DNA of 64,000 nt from Eublepharis macularius (GCF_028583425.1 NC_072800.1:91154501-91218500), one strand, 5' to 3'; shown: positions 21,900 to 33,020, numbered from the stretch's first letter. Translations and numbers: made by a program. The notes: a model not told the origin generated them from the letters alone.

Positions 21900-22065
21900 C
21901 CAGGGTATGTGGAAGGAAGGGACCTAAGTGGGGTATAATGCCATAGGGTCCACCCTCTAAAACTGCTGCTTTCTCCAGAGGAAACTGATCTCTGTAGTCT
22001 GGAGATCAGCTGTAATTTTAGGAGATTTCCAGAGCCCACCTGGAATGTGGCAACCCCATTTCTAA
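21900..22065 (-). mobile_element. TAGGGTTGCC hAT-type MITE, 3' truncated
   Basis: GGGTATAATGCCATAGGGTCCACCCTC, CAGAGGAAACTGATCTCTGTAGTCTGGAGATCAG and TGGCAACCCC. Confidence 0.7.
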
Positions 22066-22559
22066 GGCAGGCCTGCCAAGTTCCTCCATATGCATATCCC
22101 ACAGCCGATGCTTTCCTCGACGTGAAGATGTGGTGACAGAATTCACTTTTGTAGTGAAGGGCTGTGAAAGCAGGATTGTACAACTGGCCACCCACCAAGA
22201 AGAAAACCAGCCCTGTGCTACGTACCGCCAGGTGCATGCAGCTTCCACCCCTCCCCCCCCCCCACACACACACCACTTTTTGCAGTCCCAGGCAAGCAGC
22301 AAAATCAGAAGGATTAGCAAGTCCACGGTGGGCCATCACTCATGACTGATGGGCTGCCTTTGGCTTGTGCAGGCCTGTGTTAAAGGCACAGAAGCCCTGC
22401 CAGGAAAAGAAAGCAACCACAAGGCAGCCTCAAGCCGTCGAGAGTGAGGGCCTGTGCTGAACTGAGCTCTTATGAACCACTGGAGTCAAGAAGAGCTCCC
22501 TCAGCATTGCCCCCAGCTTTTTGCCAAACTAGGGGTGGGCACATTTTTCAACACATCTG

Positions 22560-22800
22560 GGTCTCTTTAGGGGTTAGGAAATTCCTGGAGATTTGGAGAT
22601 GGAGACTGGGGGTGCTGGAGTTTGCAGAGTGGAAGAATCTCAGCAGGGTATAATGCCATAGAGTCCGCCCTCCATTTTCTCCAGGGGAACTGATCTCTGT
22701 AGTTGGGAGATGAGTTGAAATTTGGGGAGTTCCCCAGGAACCCAGAAAACTCTCATGGCAGTGGGCATTCAAACCTGGAGATTGGCAACCATGACTCAGA
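22560..22800 (-). mobile_element. TAGGGTTGCC hAT-type MITE
   Basis: GGTTAGGAAATTCCTGGAGATTTGGAG, GGGTATAATGCCATAGAGTCCGCCCTCC and a decayed right end. Confidence 0.65.
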
Positions 22801-22984
22801 GACGATCTGGTTGTAAATCCAGCAACTGCTGCAGGGGGCCAGCATTGTCTCAGGCTTCTCTATACAATTTCCATGAGGACAGTAACCTAAGCCTAGAAGC
22901 TTTTTGACCACAAATCTTGAGATTTTCCTTACTAAGTTAGAAATTCACAGGATCTAACTCTGGGAGCACAGATGGTGAATTTAT

Positions 22985-23160
22985 TAATTTGCTTATTTCA
23001 TTTATACCCCATTTCCCTCCCTCTGTGAGGCTCAAAGTGTTTTACAATATTCTCCCCTTCTCCATTTTATCCTAACAATAACCCTGGGAGGTAGATTAGG
23101 CTGAGTGGGAGACAGAGAGAGACTGGGTCAAGGACACCCAGCAAGCTTCCATGGTAGATA
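22985..23160 (-). mobile_element. tRNA-headed SINE, 3' half
   Basis: CATTTATACCCCATTTCCC, TCCTAACAATAACCCTGGGAGGTAGATTAGGCTGAG, CAAGGACACCCAGCAAGCTTCCATGG; interrupted at 23161 and resumed at 23521. Confidence 0.75.
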
Positions 23161-23520
23161 GGTTTCCCAAGTGCCTACCACTGGGGGTTTGCCCCATTTC
23201 CTGCCAATCTGCCAATGATCAGTGGGAGGTGGCAAGTCCCCTGGAGATCACTCGCCACTGGCAGGCACCCTAGGAACATGCATGGCGCATTCGCTCCTGA
23301 GGTTGCGACGACATCACTTCCTGAAGTGATGTCATTGCACCAGCTTCAGTTGTGCTCCCGCACTTTGCTGGAGCCAATTTTGGCCCCAAATGGGCTAGAA
23401 TTGGCCTTGCGCAAAGTGTGGCCGGTGTGGTGACATCACTTCCCAGAAGTGACATAATTACCTAAGTGCCAGGAGCGCCAGGTTCCGCCCCCTCCTGCCG
23501 AGAGGGCAAGCCCTAATGGG
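23161..23520. mobile_element. MITE-like repeat inserted in the SINE
   Basis: TAGGTTTCCCAAGTGCC to GGCAAGCCCTA with AAGTGATGTCATTGCACC blocks, related to 19665-20340. It splits one SINE copy. Confidence 0.55.
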
Positions 23521-23610
23521 GCTGCCAGGGGATTTGAACCTAGGGGATTTGAACCTAGGTCTCCCATATTCTGGTCAGATGTTCTAACCACTATACAAGA
23601 CAGGTTACAA
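23521..23610 (-). mobile_element. tRNA-headed SINE, 5' head
   Basis: GGGGATTTGAACCTAGGTCTCCCA (inverse B box), then GTTCTAACCACTATACA (inverse A box). GGGGATTTGAACCTA is duplicated in tandem. Confidence 0.7.
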
Positions 23611-24695
23611 TCTCCTAATTTATATATAATTCTTTGCTGCTCTTTAGATTGCAACTGTTTACAGGGAAATATATATGCATTTGTTGGCACTGCAAAAAAA
23701 CATTTTTTTCTTTTTTGAAATTAACGTTTTTTCATTTCATTTTTTTTCTTTTTTGAAATTAAAGTTTTGCAAGTGAAATGCCAGGCTACATAATGGGTGT
23801 CTGCACTTATGACAGTCCATTTATTTTTGCACAGGCTAAAATGGCAAGTTTTTTCTTAGTTGGGCCAGACAAAGTACATGGAAATTAATTAGGGTGAGAA
23901 AATAATTTCAAAAAAACCAATTATTAAGAAAAACAATTCAGACAATGTTTGGCAAGGTTGCTCACTCCAGAACCATTGAAACCATGTCAGAGTTCTGTCA
24001 ACAGGCTGGCTGCAAACCAAACCCCCGACATTGTTTCATTTTTCATCTTGGGAAGAGATCGGGAGCTTTAACAGACGGTTTGCGTAGCTCGAGGCTGAAA
24101 GGCAGCTCCAAAATGGAAATTCATTGGAAAGTGGCGTTAATTTGCTGCCGTTTCCTGGCAGGTTGAAAGAAATTTGATAGCCATGGTTGTGATAGTCATG
24201 GCTATCATAAATGGTTGATAGCTGGAGAGTCGTCATGTGGGTTTTCGATGTACAAAGCTTTCCCAACAGTTTGATCCAATCAATGGACATGATCCAGTCA
24301 AAGTTAAGAAGGCCTCCAAACTCTATGAGGCTGTGGCCACCTTTGGAATTTTGGGAGGAGATGGTGAGTAACACCCCAAAATGGCTTCCACAGGAAGCAG
24401 AGCCAAACCCCAAATGGCTGCCTCCGGAGGTAGAGCCAAAGAGAATATTTACCTCCTCACCCATCCTGGGAAGAAGAAAAGCCTGAAGGGGAACATACTG
24501 AATAAAGAAACTGAATAAAGAAAGCCCAAGTACTTCCAGTTCTCCTCATCCTCCAGTGGGACACTCTTTCATTTGAGCGAGGGAAGCCAATAACAAGCCC
24601 TGCCCTACAACAGCCCCATCTACATTCAGAAAAACTCAGCAGGTGCCAAGGAAAGTAGGCTCCATGGCACCCACAGATTCAGAGGAGTTAGCTGT
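23611..24695. other. Intergenic, mostly unrecognised
   Basis: T-rich duplicated block TTTTTTTCTTTTTTGAAATTAA at about 23702-23765. Otherwise no family recognised. Short GAAGCAGAGCCAAACCCCAAATGG duplications near 24395-24440. Confidence 0.4.
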
Positions 24696-24699
24696 CCTG

Positions 24700-24783
24700 C
24701 ATCTGATGAAGAGAGCTGTAGTTCTCGAAAGCTTATGCTACAATAAAGGTAGTTAGTCTTAAAGGTGCTATTGGACTCTTTAG
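24700..24783 (+). repeat. Hammerhead-like repeat unit (family B), interrupted
   Basis: CTGATGA, AGAGAGCTGTAGTTCTC, GAAAGC, TTATGCTACAATAAA, then GGTGCTATTGGACTCTTTA. Cut by the MITE at 24784; a short remnant follows at 25196-25212. Both core boxes are intact. Confidence 0.7.
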
Positions 24784-25195
24784 TAGAGATGGGCACGAAC
24801 CGGGAAAAACCCGAACCATGCGGTTCGTGGTTCGTCAAATTTCACGAACCATGAACCATGGACTTTCACAAACCTGCCCCTGGTTCATGAACTGGTTCAT
24901 TTGGTTCGTGAAAATGTCACATCCGGGTCAGAAAAAGTCACTTCCAGGCCAGCAAAAAGTCACTTCTGGGTCAGCAGAAGATCTGCAGGAAGTCCATCCC
25001 CTGTTGCCTAGGAAACGGATAGATTGGCACCAGGCTGTCTTCAGTCATGAACCCAAAAATGAACCAAACAAACCAGCCTAAAAGTTCGTGGTGGTTTGTC
25101 AGAAATGGGATCTGATGAACCGCAGTTCGCAAACCACAAACCGGCCTGATTCGTGCTTAATTTTGGTTCGTATTTCGGTTCATGCCCATTCTCTA
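24784..25195. mobile_element. MITE, TAGAGATGGGCACGAACC family, second copy
   Basis: TAGAGATGGGCACGAACCGG start, CATGCCCATTCTCTA end (one extra T), same interior as 13043-13469. Confidence 0.75.
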
Positions 25196-25220
25196 CTTTT
25201 ACTATATGGCACTGCAGGCA

Positions 25221-25439
25221 TAGGGTTGCCAGCCTCCAGATGGTGGTTGGAGATCTCCTGGAATTACAACTGATCTCCAGTCCACAGAGATCTGTTCCCC
25301 TGGAGAAAATGGCTGCTTTGGAGGGTGGACTGTATGGCATTATACCCCATTGAGGCCCCTCCCTTCCCCAAACTCCACTCTTTCCAGGCTCCACCCCCAA
25401 AATCTCCAGGAATTCCCCATCCTGGACCTGGCAACCCTA
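25221..25439 (+). mobile_element. TAGGGTTGCC hAT-type MITE, best copy
   Basis: Starts TAGGGTTGCCAGCCTCC and ends CTGGCAACCCTA. Flanks TGCAGGCA (25213-25220) and CACAGGCA (25440-25447) match at 6 of 8 positions, as a decayed hAT duplication. 219 bp, no coding capacity. Confidence 0.8.
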
Positions 25440-25575
25440 CACAGGCACCCCTCCTTCTTTTCATCCTCACGACATCCCTGTGGGGTAGGTTAGGTTGGGA
25501 GAAAGTGACCTGCCCAGGATTACCCAAGTGATTATAGCCAGGTCTTCTCTCTTGCTCTGTCTCTAAGTGGCAGGA
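25440..25575 (-). mobile_element. tRNA-headed SINE fragment
   Basis: TTTCATCCTCACGACATCCCTGTGGGGTAGGTTAGGTTGGGAG, CCCAGGATTACCCAAGTG in minus orientation. Confidence 0.6.
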
Positions 25576-26495
25576 TATGCCGGTTTGGTTTATTGAAAGA
25601 CAAAGAAAGAAAATACTGACAGACCTAAAGGTATCATACTTTCTACCGACCGTTACTGGTAACTCATTAATTCTCTCAAATTTTGTATCTTTCTTAAATT
25701 TTTTATGCAATGCGTGATAACCTGTTTAGTGCATTGCCCTGAAATTCTGTGAGCAGGATGGGGTGGGTTTTTATCCTTTGATCCAAAAGGTAATTCTCAG
25801 CTGTTGTTTAGATTCGCCTCACAGAGGGTGGTTTTGCCTTTGAATTTAACTTGCGCATATAATGATGGCCTCCGGTGAATTTTGCTTAATAAACTCAGAG
25901 ATCAGTCCTGTGCGCACTTACCGAGAAACCAGTTCCACTTGATCCAACAGAACTGACTTCCAAATAAGCGCCAATATGATTGCGGGCTGCTATCTAAGCC
26001 TTCCCTTACCACCAGAGCTACACCAGTGCTATAGCAAGATCCCAAGGTTTGGGAAGGGGAGGAGAATAGGGGATAATAGCAGGGTCAAAGAGTGAAACTT
26101 TCAGGGTCAGCAGGGAGAAACAAATATTTCATGAGCTGCAAATTCCAAAATTTTATGTCTCTGCCTATCAGCCAGAAACATAATTGCCCAGAGCTAACTC
26201 CTAATGAAGGTTCCACACTATTATCCCCCCCCACCTTTAATTTCTGTGCACTACATTTTTCTGACATTTCTTGACGTGTTTTTTCTTGCGCTGCATTACT
26301 CCAGGAGAGCCTTGCGGTAAGCAACAAGTCGTTATGAAGTCCTCCTGCATTTGGTCGACTGGCGTTTAACCCTCTGTGTGCAATCACACCCCAGCTCCTA
26401 CCTTGGAAGACGGTTCTGAGTCGCTTTCCAGAAACCATGCTCCGGGTTGACATTCAGGTCAGGTCTAAGTTTAGGGTGTACAAAATAGAGGGGTT
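25576..26495. other. Intergenic, nothing recognised
   Basis: No repeat or exon recognised. Confidence 0.4.
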
Positions 26496-26499
26496 GAAG

Positions 26500-26795
26500 T
26501 GACAACCTAAAACTATATTAGAAAATCTTTATTATAAATGTGCACAAATGTAGATTAAAAACAAGTTTAAAACATAAGGCCTGAATGGCAGGCTACACGC
26601 ATATGCTAAAACTTGCTAAAACATCTCAAGGTACAGATGATGGTACAGTGCAATGACCAACACAAATAGACCAAGGCACAGTAAAAAAAACAGACGCGTT
26701 TCAGCCCTCAGGCCTTCCTCAGTGGTCAGTTGTAAACAATTTATGATCAAACACACCCACACATATAGAAACCAATCACGAAATGCTCCCGGTGT
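26500..26795 (-). repeat. PLE-like 3' repeat with hammerhead-like core (family E)
   Basis: The minus strand at about 26692-26722 reads CTGAGGA, A, GGCC/GGCT hairpin, GAAAC, GCGTC. The rest is AT-rich terminal sequence. No coding part is present. Assignment to PLE is by motif analogy. Confidence 0.45.
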
Positions 26796-26799
26796 TTTA

Positions 26800-26850
26800 T
26801 CTAATTTAATTTAATTTAATTTAATTTAATTTATTATATTTATATATCTA
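26800..26850 (-). repeat. (TTTAA)n LINE tail
   Basis: Seven or so TAATT units then TATTATATTTATATA, as in 10733-10800. Confidence 0.7.
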
Positions 26851-26940
26851 GAGTTCTAGTATTGTGTGATAAAATACAATTATTGCAGTAGACCCAGGAC
26901 TGCATTCACACAATGCTCTTCATTTACTGTTGTACTCTGA

Positions 26941-27142
26941 GAGCCAAGCTACAAGTGACGCCTGACACAGGTTGGACACTTGTCAGCTTCCCTCAAGTTT
27001 TGATGGGAAATGTAGGCATCCTGGTCTTGCAGCTGTAATGGAGAGCCAAGCGGTAAAACCAGGACGCCTACATTTCCCATCAAAACTTGAGGGAAGCTGA
27101 CAAGTGTCCAACCTGTGTCAGGCGTCACTTGTAGCTTGGCTC
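26941..27142. mobile_element. Palindromic element, GAGCCAAGCTACAAGTGACG family
   Basis: Ends GAGCCAAGCTACAAGTGACG / CGTCACTTGTAGCTTGGCTC, arms of about 95 bp almost to the centre. 3-bp duplication TGA at 26938-26940 and 27143-27145. Confidence 0.85.
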
Positions 27143-27312
27143 TGAGGCTTGGTTTCCAATGTATAAGGGTGTGTTACATCAATCTGCAGTAAAGATAGAA
27201 TGGGTTGAGTTTGTGGGGACTTTCCTCCACACCCCCTTTTTTTTCCTTAGGGTGTACAAGTCAGAGGGCAAAGGATGGCTTCTGGCCTTCCAGTCCACAG
27301 AGAGTGGTGAAG

Positions 27313-27450
27313 CTAGGGTTGCCAACCTCCAGGAGGAGCCTGGAAATCTGGAATTGCAAGTGATTTCCAGACATCAGAGAACAGTTTCCCTAGAGAAAAT
27401 AGTGGCTTCTTGGGGTAGACTCAATGGCTCTATATCCTGCTGAGGTCTTT
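27313..27450 (+). mobile_element. TAGGGTTGCC MITE, 3' truncated
   Basis: TAGGGTTGCCAACCTCCAGG start, CAGAGAACAGTTTCCCTAGAG, then joins a SINE fragment. Confidence 0.7.
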
Positions 27451-27454
27451 TCTC

Positions 27455-27740
27455 TCCCCAGTCCTCACCCTATGAGGTGGGTGGGGCTGAGAAAGCTCTG
27501 AGACTGACCCACCCAAGGTCACCCAGCTGGCTTCAAGTGGGGCAGTGTGTAATCAAACCCAGTTTTCCAGATTAGAGTCTTGCCCCTCTTAACCACTACA
27601 CAAAACTGCCTCTCAAAGTGTGTTATTATTATCCCCACAACAATTGCCCTGTGAGGTGGGTGGGGCTGAGAGAGCTCTGAGAGAGCTGTTACTGACCTGA
27701 AGACTGACCTAACCCTCCCTTCCCTGCACATAGAAATCTA
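27455..27740 (-). mobile_element. tRNA-headed SINE fragments, two overlapping copies
   Basis: CCCTATGAGGTGGGTGGGGCTGAGA and CCTGTGAGGTGGGTGGGGCTGAGAGAGCTCTGAGA occur about 180 bp apart, with AATCAAACCCAGTTTTCCAGATTAGAGTCTTGC between (inverse tRNA head). Confidence 0.6.
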
Positions 27741-27775
27741 GCATGTCAAGGCTCAGGATAGGCTATGACCCTTAT

Positions 27776-28380
27776 CATCATCATCATCATCATCAATTTT
27801 GTATTTTATTTTATTTTATTTTTAACCCACCCTCCTCGCGAGTGGGCTCAGGGTGACGTAAAACATTGATTAAAATACAACTTAAAATCAATCATAAAAA
27901 CAGCAACAGATAAAATACTGTGCCCCTTTTGGGGCAACCAGCGGGAGTGGACTCGCCATACCCCTTGTAGAGGGAGACCAGTGGAAGGCTCGGCAGAACA
28001 TCTCTATCTTACAGGCCCGCCTAAATGATACAAGATCCTGGCAGGCACGAGTGCCCTCAGGCAGAGAGTTCCACCAAGTTGGGGCCAGGACCGAAAAGGC
28101 CCTGGCCCTGGTAGAGGCCAGCCGAGTCTCCCTAGGGCCAGTAGATGTTTTCCGGTTGAACAAAGTGCTCTCTGGGGCACATACAGGGCGAGATGGTCCC
28201 TTAGGTATGCTGGTCCCAGTCCGTTTAGGGCTTTATAGGTCAAAACCAACACCTTGAACTGGATCCAGAATTCTACTGGGAGCCAGTGAAGCTGCTGCAA
28301 GATAGGCGTAATGTGTGTCCTCCACGAAGCTCCAGTTAAGACACGTGCAGCAGCATTCTCTCTGGCCTTTGAGTTTTCTA
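27776..28380 (-). mobile_element. L2-type LINE 3' end
   Basis: Minus strand from about 28380: HITPILQQLHWLPVEFWIQF, VLTYKALNGLGPAYLRDHL, then AFSVLAPTWWNSLPEGTRA, and a TAAAATAAAATACAAA tail at about 27796-27822. An ATC microsatellite (27775-27795) adjoins the tail. Contains frameshifts. Confidence 0.85.
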
Positions 28381-28525
28381 ACGAGAAGGAACTGTTTTGT
28401 ATAGAGGAGCCTTTGGCCACATGAGCCTCCTTCCCCTTCATGCAGAAGTGGTTCGATCCTGACATAGATGAACTACTTCCGTAAGAACTACCCCACAGGT
28501 ATAAGAGTAGACTCACTGAATCTGA

Positions 28526-28759
28526 GAGCCAATCTACAAGTGACGCCTGACACAGGTTGGACACTTGTCAACTTCCCTCAAGTTTTGATGGGAAATGTAG
28601 GCGTCCTGGTCTTGCAGCTTGGCTCTCCAACTGCTGTCCAATGGACTTTTCAATGGTCACTTGTCCAACATTCCGCCAAGCTGCCTACATTTCCCATCAG
28701 AACTTGAGGGAAGCTGACAAGGGTCCAACCTGTGTAAGGCGTCACTTGTAGCTTGGCTC
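28526..28759. mobile_element. Palindromic element, GAGCCAAGC family, longer form
   Basis: TGA duplications at 28523-28525 and 28760-28762. The centre includes CTTGGCTCTCCAACTGCTGTCCAATGG absent from 26941-27142. Closely matches 39760-39993. Confidence 0.85.
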
Positions 28760-28774
28760 TGAGCTAGCAGATGT

Positions 28775-29065
28775 TTCCTCCATTGGCCATTCAGACGCCT
28801 CAAGGAAGTCGGCAAGCAGGGCCGGCAGGTAACAGCCCACCCTTACTGCCTGCTCTCCAGCATATGACCTAGAGGACCATTTCGCTATTGTGGCTAAAAG
28901 CCAATAATTCTGTCTACCCCCCCCTCCTTTAAAAATCCATCTAAGCCAGCGGCTATCACCATGTCTCATGGTATGGAGTTCCACAAGTCAACTGTTTACT
29001 GTACGATATAGAACTTCCTTTTGTGCATCTTGAATCTGCTAATTTGTTATTTATTCAGAAAAGTT
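28775..29065 (-). mobile_element. CR1 LINE fragment
   Basis: ATCCATCTAAGCCAGCGGCTATCACCATGTCTCATGGTATGGAGTTCCACAAGTCAACTG is the inverse of the CR1 5' part of the 3' region. Confidence 0.6.
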
Positions 29066-29228
29066 TCATGACGCCTCTCCAGGAGCCTGCCTGAAGTGGC
29101 TTAAAAAACAAAACATTCCAGGAGATTAAAAACCCAGCCCAGCATAAAAACACAGCATAAAAAACACAAAACAGACCACTCACGTCTTAAAACAACAAGG
29201 TTCCCGAATAATCATTTTCCTTTTGTGA

Positions 29229-29320
29229 GAGCCAAGCTACAGGTGACGCCTTACACAGGTTGGACACTTGTCAGCTTCCCTCAAGTTTTGATGGGAAATG
29301 TCGGCATCCTGGTTTGATGA
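29229..29320 (+). mobile_element. Half of a GAGCCAAGC palindromic element
   Basis: Left arm only (GAGCCAAGCTACAGGTGACG to GGCATCCTGG), preceded by TGA. Confidence 0.75.
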
Positions 29321-30034
29321 GGGAGAGAGAACATTTTATCTCTGTCTGCTCTGTCTGCACCATGCATTATTTTGTAGACCCAGCTCAGGTCCCTGCTCAA
29401 AAAACCCCAAGCCCTAGTGGAATTTTTGCCTTTTTTGTTGGTTGTTCATAGTAAGGGGTAGGAAACTGGAGAGTTTCCAAAACATGGCATTGGAGAGTTG
29501 TGGGGCATATTTTTTAATAGGCAACTGGAGGAATTCTGAAAAATGCCAACATTGCAGAGGGATTAAGAAGCCTGCGATGGAACTGGAAGGAACTGGATAA
29601 AGGAGAAAGAGGAATAAGGGAAGTTTTGGGGTGTCTTTTGTTACACAGTGAGTAAACCTCTGGTCTCGAGGATCATGCCGTATGGTGGTAACAGTAGTTT
29701 CCTCCGCAGAGGGCATTCAAATGAAGGGAATGAAAAAGAGCTTAATTGTTAAAAGATGAAGAGGATGGCATGTTGTGATTTATAATAATTCTCCTTCATT
29801 ATCTTGATTTATAGTTGTCTACAGCGGAAGATGATTTAGAACGTCAAGGAAAATATGGTGAAAGAGCTACTAACCAGGGCTTTGTCTGCGAGGCAGACCG
29901 CATGAAGACAGGCGAAAAGCATGAGTCAAGCCCAAAGTTCTGGCAGTCTCGTCCCTAAGAAACGTTTGTGTTGAAAGTGGGAAATTCACAAGCTTGAAAG
30001 CTAGAGCAGTGGATAGAGCATAGAACAGAAGCTG

Positions 30035-30290
30035 GGAGATCCAGGTTAGAAGACGAAGTGCTGCTTTTATACCCCACCCTTCACTACCCGAAGAAGGCCT
30101 ACAATCACCTTCCCTTTGTGTCCCCACAACAGACACCCTGTGAGGCGGGTGAGGCTGAGAGAGCTCTGAGAGAGCTGAGACTGACCCAAGGTCACCCAGC
30201 TGGTTTCAAGTGGAGAAGCGGGGAATCAAACCCGGTTCTCCAAATTAGAGTCTTGCTGCTCTTAAGCCACCAAACTGGCTCTCAAATCCC
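30035..30290 (-). mobile_element. tRNA-headed SINE
   Basis: TTTATACCCCACCCTTCAC, CCTGTGAGGCGGGTGAGGCTGAGAGAGCTCTGAGAGAGC, GGGGAATCAAACCCGGTTC (inverse B box), CTTAAGCCACCAAACTGGC. Confidence 0.75.
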
Positions 30291-30673
30291 AACTGGTTCA
30301 GATCCTGTTGGAAGAGGAAGATTCAGTCCTGTCCCTTTCCTCAGGTTTCAGAGGGGGACGATCCAAAGAGTTAGAAAGATAAAGAGGACAGGGCACTCTG
30401 TTTACTGCTCAGACTATCCTTTGATATGCAGACTGCTATTCTCAGGATTTCCTCCTCCTGACTTCCTCCCTCTCACTCCTCCTCTTCCTGTCTTTGTTCC
30501 AGGCAACACCTCTCTCCTTCTCCTCCCTCCATCTTGGCAGTGCGGATGCAGGCCTTGCTCTGCCATCCATGTCCATCCTTAGACTAGATAGGTAGTTAGG
30601 ATCTATCTGCCCTCCTTTCCTATCAGAGTATAGAGTTCCCACAATAAAGATCAGGCTCACCTGGGGTATCCAG

Positions 30674-30875
30674 GGCCGTTTCCAGACGGCTTACCGGCCC
30701 CTGGAACGTCGCTCCACGGTGCGGGGAAAACACGAAATATCGTGTTTTCTCGCACGAGTTTTGCACGACGTCGCACGACGTCGTGCAAAACTCGCACGAT
30801 AAAATGCGATATTTCGCGTTTTCCCCGCACCGTGGCGCGACGTTCCGGGGGCCGGTAAGCCGTCTGGAAACGGCC
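30674..30875. mobile_element. Palindromic element, GGCCGTTTCCAGACGG family
   Basis: GGCCGTTTCCAGACGGCTTA start and its inverse at the end, arms of about 95 bp. 3-bp duplication CAG at 30671-30673 and 30876-30878. Many CpG sites and a CGACGTCGCACGACGTCG centre. Confidence 0.85.
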
Positions 30876-30914
30876 CAGGTCAGGGCTGCTTCACTAGTAC
30901 TATGGGGGGAAACT

Positions 30915-31345
30915 CAGTGTTACAGTTGTGAATGGGGCCTCAGATGCTGTCCGAAAGGCATTGATCTCTAATCGATCAGCTGTGCAGTCTAGGACTGTTG
31001 AGCTAGTGAGTCAAGAAGCATGTCTGTGTCTTGCTGTTTGCATCTGTCATGTTACTGTAGATGTAAAAGATCTATTTGACAGGTCTTGGATGATGCAAGA
31101 TCAGGTCCTGGATGATGCAAGAACATCACCTGACAAAGAAGCTATGCTGTGATTGGACACTGGGAGGTGCTACTGGGGGATATAAGCCGGCAGAGTCTTG
31201 TGCTGGGGTGGGCCTTGTTCCGTCAGCTGCTAGGCGAAGCACTTTGACGCTGGGAACAAGAATCTGTAAATAGTCACCGGAAATAAACTCTACTTACACC
31301 TAAGTGCTGTTCGTGTGTAGGAGCCTCATTCTTAGCTCAGCCACA
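30915..31345 (+). mobile_element. Possible solo LTR
   Basis: TATA box at 31180-31186 (ATATAAG), AATAAA at 31282-31287, and tandem CAGGTC(T/C)TGGATGATGCAAGA repeats upstream, which look like LTR enhancer repeats (31080-31130). No internal coding region on either side. Exact termini unresolved. Confidence 0.5.
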
Positions 31346-31429
31346 GTTCTGACCACGCTGCGCCAACAAGGACCTTACAGCCAGTCCTGCATTGTGCCAC
31401 GATGCAGGTAAGGGAAACAAACACTCTCA

Positions 31430-31547
31430 GGGCCAAGCTACAAGTGACGAATGACACTTGAACAGCAAGTGTATTCTTCCCTGTTCACTTGCTCTCCACT
31501 CAATCCACTTGCTGTTCAAGTGTCATTCGTCACTTGTAGCTTGGCCC
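31430..31547. mobile_element. Palindromic element, GGGCCAAGC short form
   Basis: GGGCCAAGCTACAAGTGACG / inverse ends, inner GAATGACACTTGAACAGCAAG. 3-bp duplication TCA at 31427-31429 and 31548-31550. Confidence 0.85.
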
Positions 31548-31550
31548 TCA

Positions 31551-31945
31551 GTGCAGCTATCTCCAAGACAAAGATAAAAGATGTATCTCTGGGAACCAAG
31601 ATCAAGATAATCCAAACTATGGTATTCCCCATTGCTATGGATGAATGAGAAAGTTGGACAGTGAAGAAAACCGACAGGAAGAAAATGGATTCATTTGAAA
31701 TGTGGTGCTGGAGGAGAGTTTTGCAGATACCACGGGCAGCCAAAAACACAAAGAAAAGTAGAAGGCACTAGGAAAAGAGGAAGACCTAAAATGAGATGCT
31801 TGACTCAATAAAAGAAGCCACGTCCTCCAGTCTGCAGGATCTGAGCAAGTCTGTTAATGAAAGGACATTTGGAGGTCTTTCCTTCATAGGGTCACCATAG
31901 GTCGGAGGCGACTTGATGGCACATAACACACACATCACCGAGAAA
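31551..31945 (+). mobile_element. BovB/RTE LINE 3' end
   Basis: Frames give KTDRKKMDSFEMWCWRRVLQ, then RKRGRPKMRCLTQ-type and SLQDLSKSVNE, the C-terminus of BovB RT. The 3' UTR is GGTCACCATAGGTCGGAGGCGACTTGATGGCACATAACACACAC. Confidence 0.88.
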
Positions 31946-32550
31946 AACAGCTGGGCATTGTAAAAAGAAAGCTGGCATCCATCATTCTCTTTGAAAGGAC
32001 TTTATGACTTTGGGCTTCAAGAACCCCCCCTCCCCAATTCATCCCGCCCTCCCCTCTTGCTTTCTGGGCTGAAGGGAAATGGAAACATTAGCAGGTAGTT
32101 GAGATGGTGTGAAATGGAGGAGGAGGTCCTGGGGGTGGGGCGGGGGGGGGGGCGGGGGGAGGACGGAGAGAACTAGTAGTGAAGTTGGCCTCTTCCCTAA
32201 CTGTGTGAAAACACCCAAGGCGGTCCGATTGCCTTCCATTCAGAACAGCTCGAATGCCTCCTTCCTCACCTGACAGGAGACACCTACTCAAAGATGCCGG
32301 GCAGGTGGGTGGGACAAACTCTTGCATAACTATGAGCCCCCCACCCATGCTGCTCTTTTGGAGTGTTGTTGGCACTTGTGTTTTTTTTTTTTCCCCAAGC
32401 CAAGTCAAATCTCACACCTCTGGTCGAAGAAAATGGGCCTTGTCTTCCCTCAGCCTTTGATGTGGCAAACGTATACCATGGAGACCTCAGGGCCATGTTT
32501 GTAACAAATCATACTTGACAGTATAAGGTAAATTATAATGTATAATCAAC
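31946..32550. other. Intergenic, nothing recognised
   Basis: G-rich block at 32128-32162. Long open frames across it are low-complexity. Confidence 0.4.
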
Positions 32551-32554
32551 AGCA

Positions 32555-33020
32555 GCCCATATACGGGCTTGCTCTGTGGTGGCCCCTACCCTGTGGAACG
32601 GCCTGCCTGAGGTCAGGAGAGCCCCCACCGTAAAACCGAATTATTCAAAAAGGCCTTTTTTTTCTCAGCTAAGAGGGTGGGGTTGTAGAAAAGGGATCCC
32701 AGATGTTTCGCTAATGAGTTAGAAACCATAGATTTCACCACTATGTTGCCTTACATATAATCTGTTGCTTTAAATATATGCTCCTATGAGCTACTTGTGT
32801 TTCATGTGGTCTAATGTCAGCCCTAGAATTGCTAATGTTCTGTTTCAGCATTTCTTCAACTCTGTATTGGATTCTTGCTGGTGTTATGTCTTTGTAAACT
32901 TGTTTTTATTTACCCTACGGCATTGTTTATGAAATTGTATTTGGTACTGACTGTACTAATCTCACATTGTGTAATCCGCCTTGAGTCTCAGGGAGAAAGA
33001 CAGAGCATAAATGACAATTT
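32555..33020 (+). mobile_element. L2-type LINE 3' end
   Basis: CTGTGGTGGCCCCTACCCTGTGGAACGGCCTGCC through GTAATCCGCCTTGAGTCTCAGGGAGAAAGACAGAGCATAAATGAC; the plus-strand counterpart of 598-1134. Confidence 0.85.
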
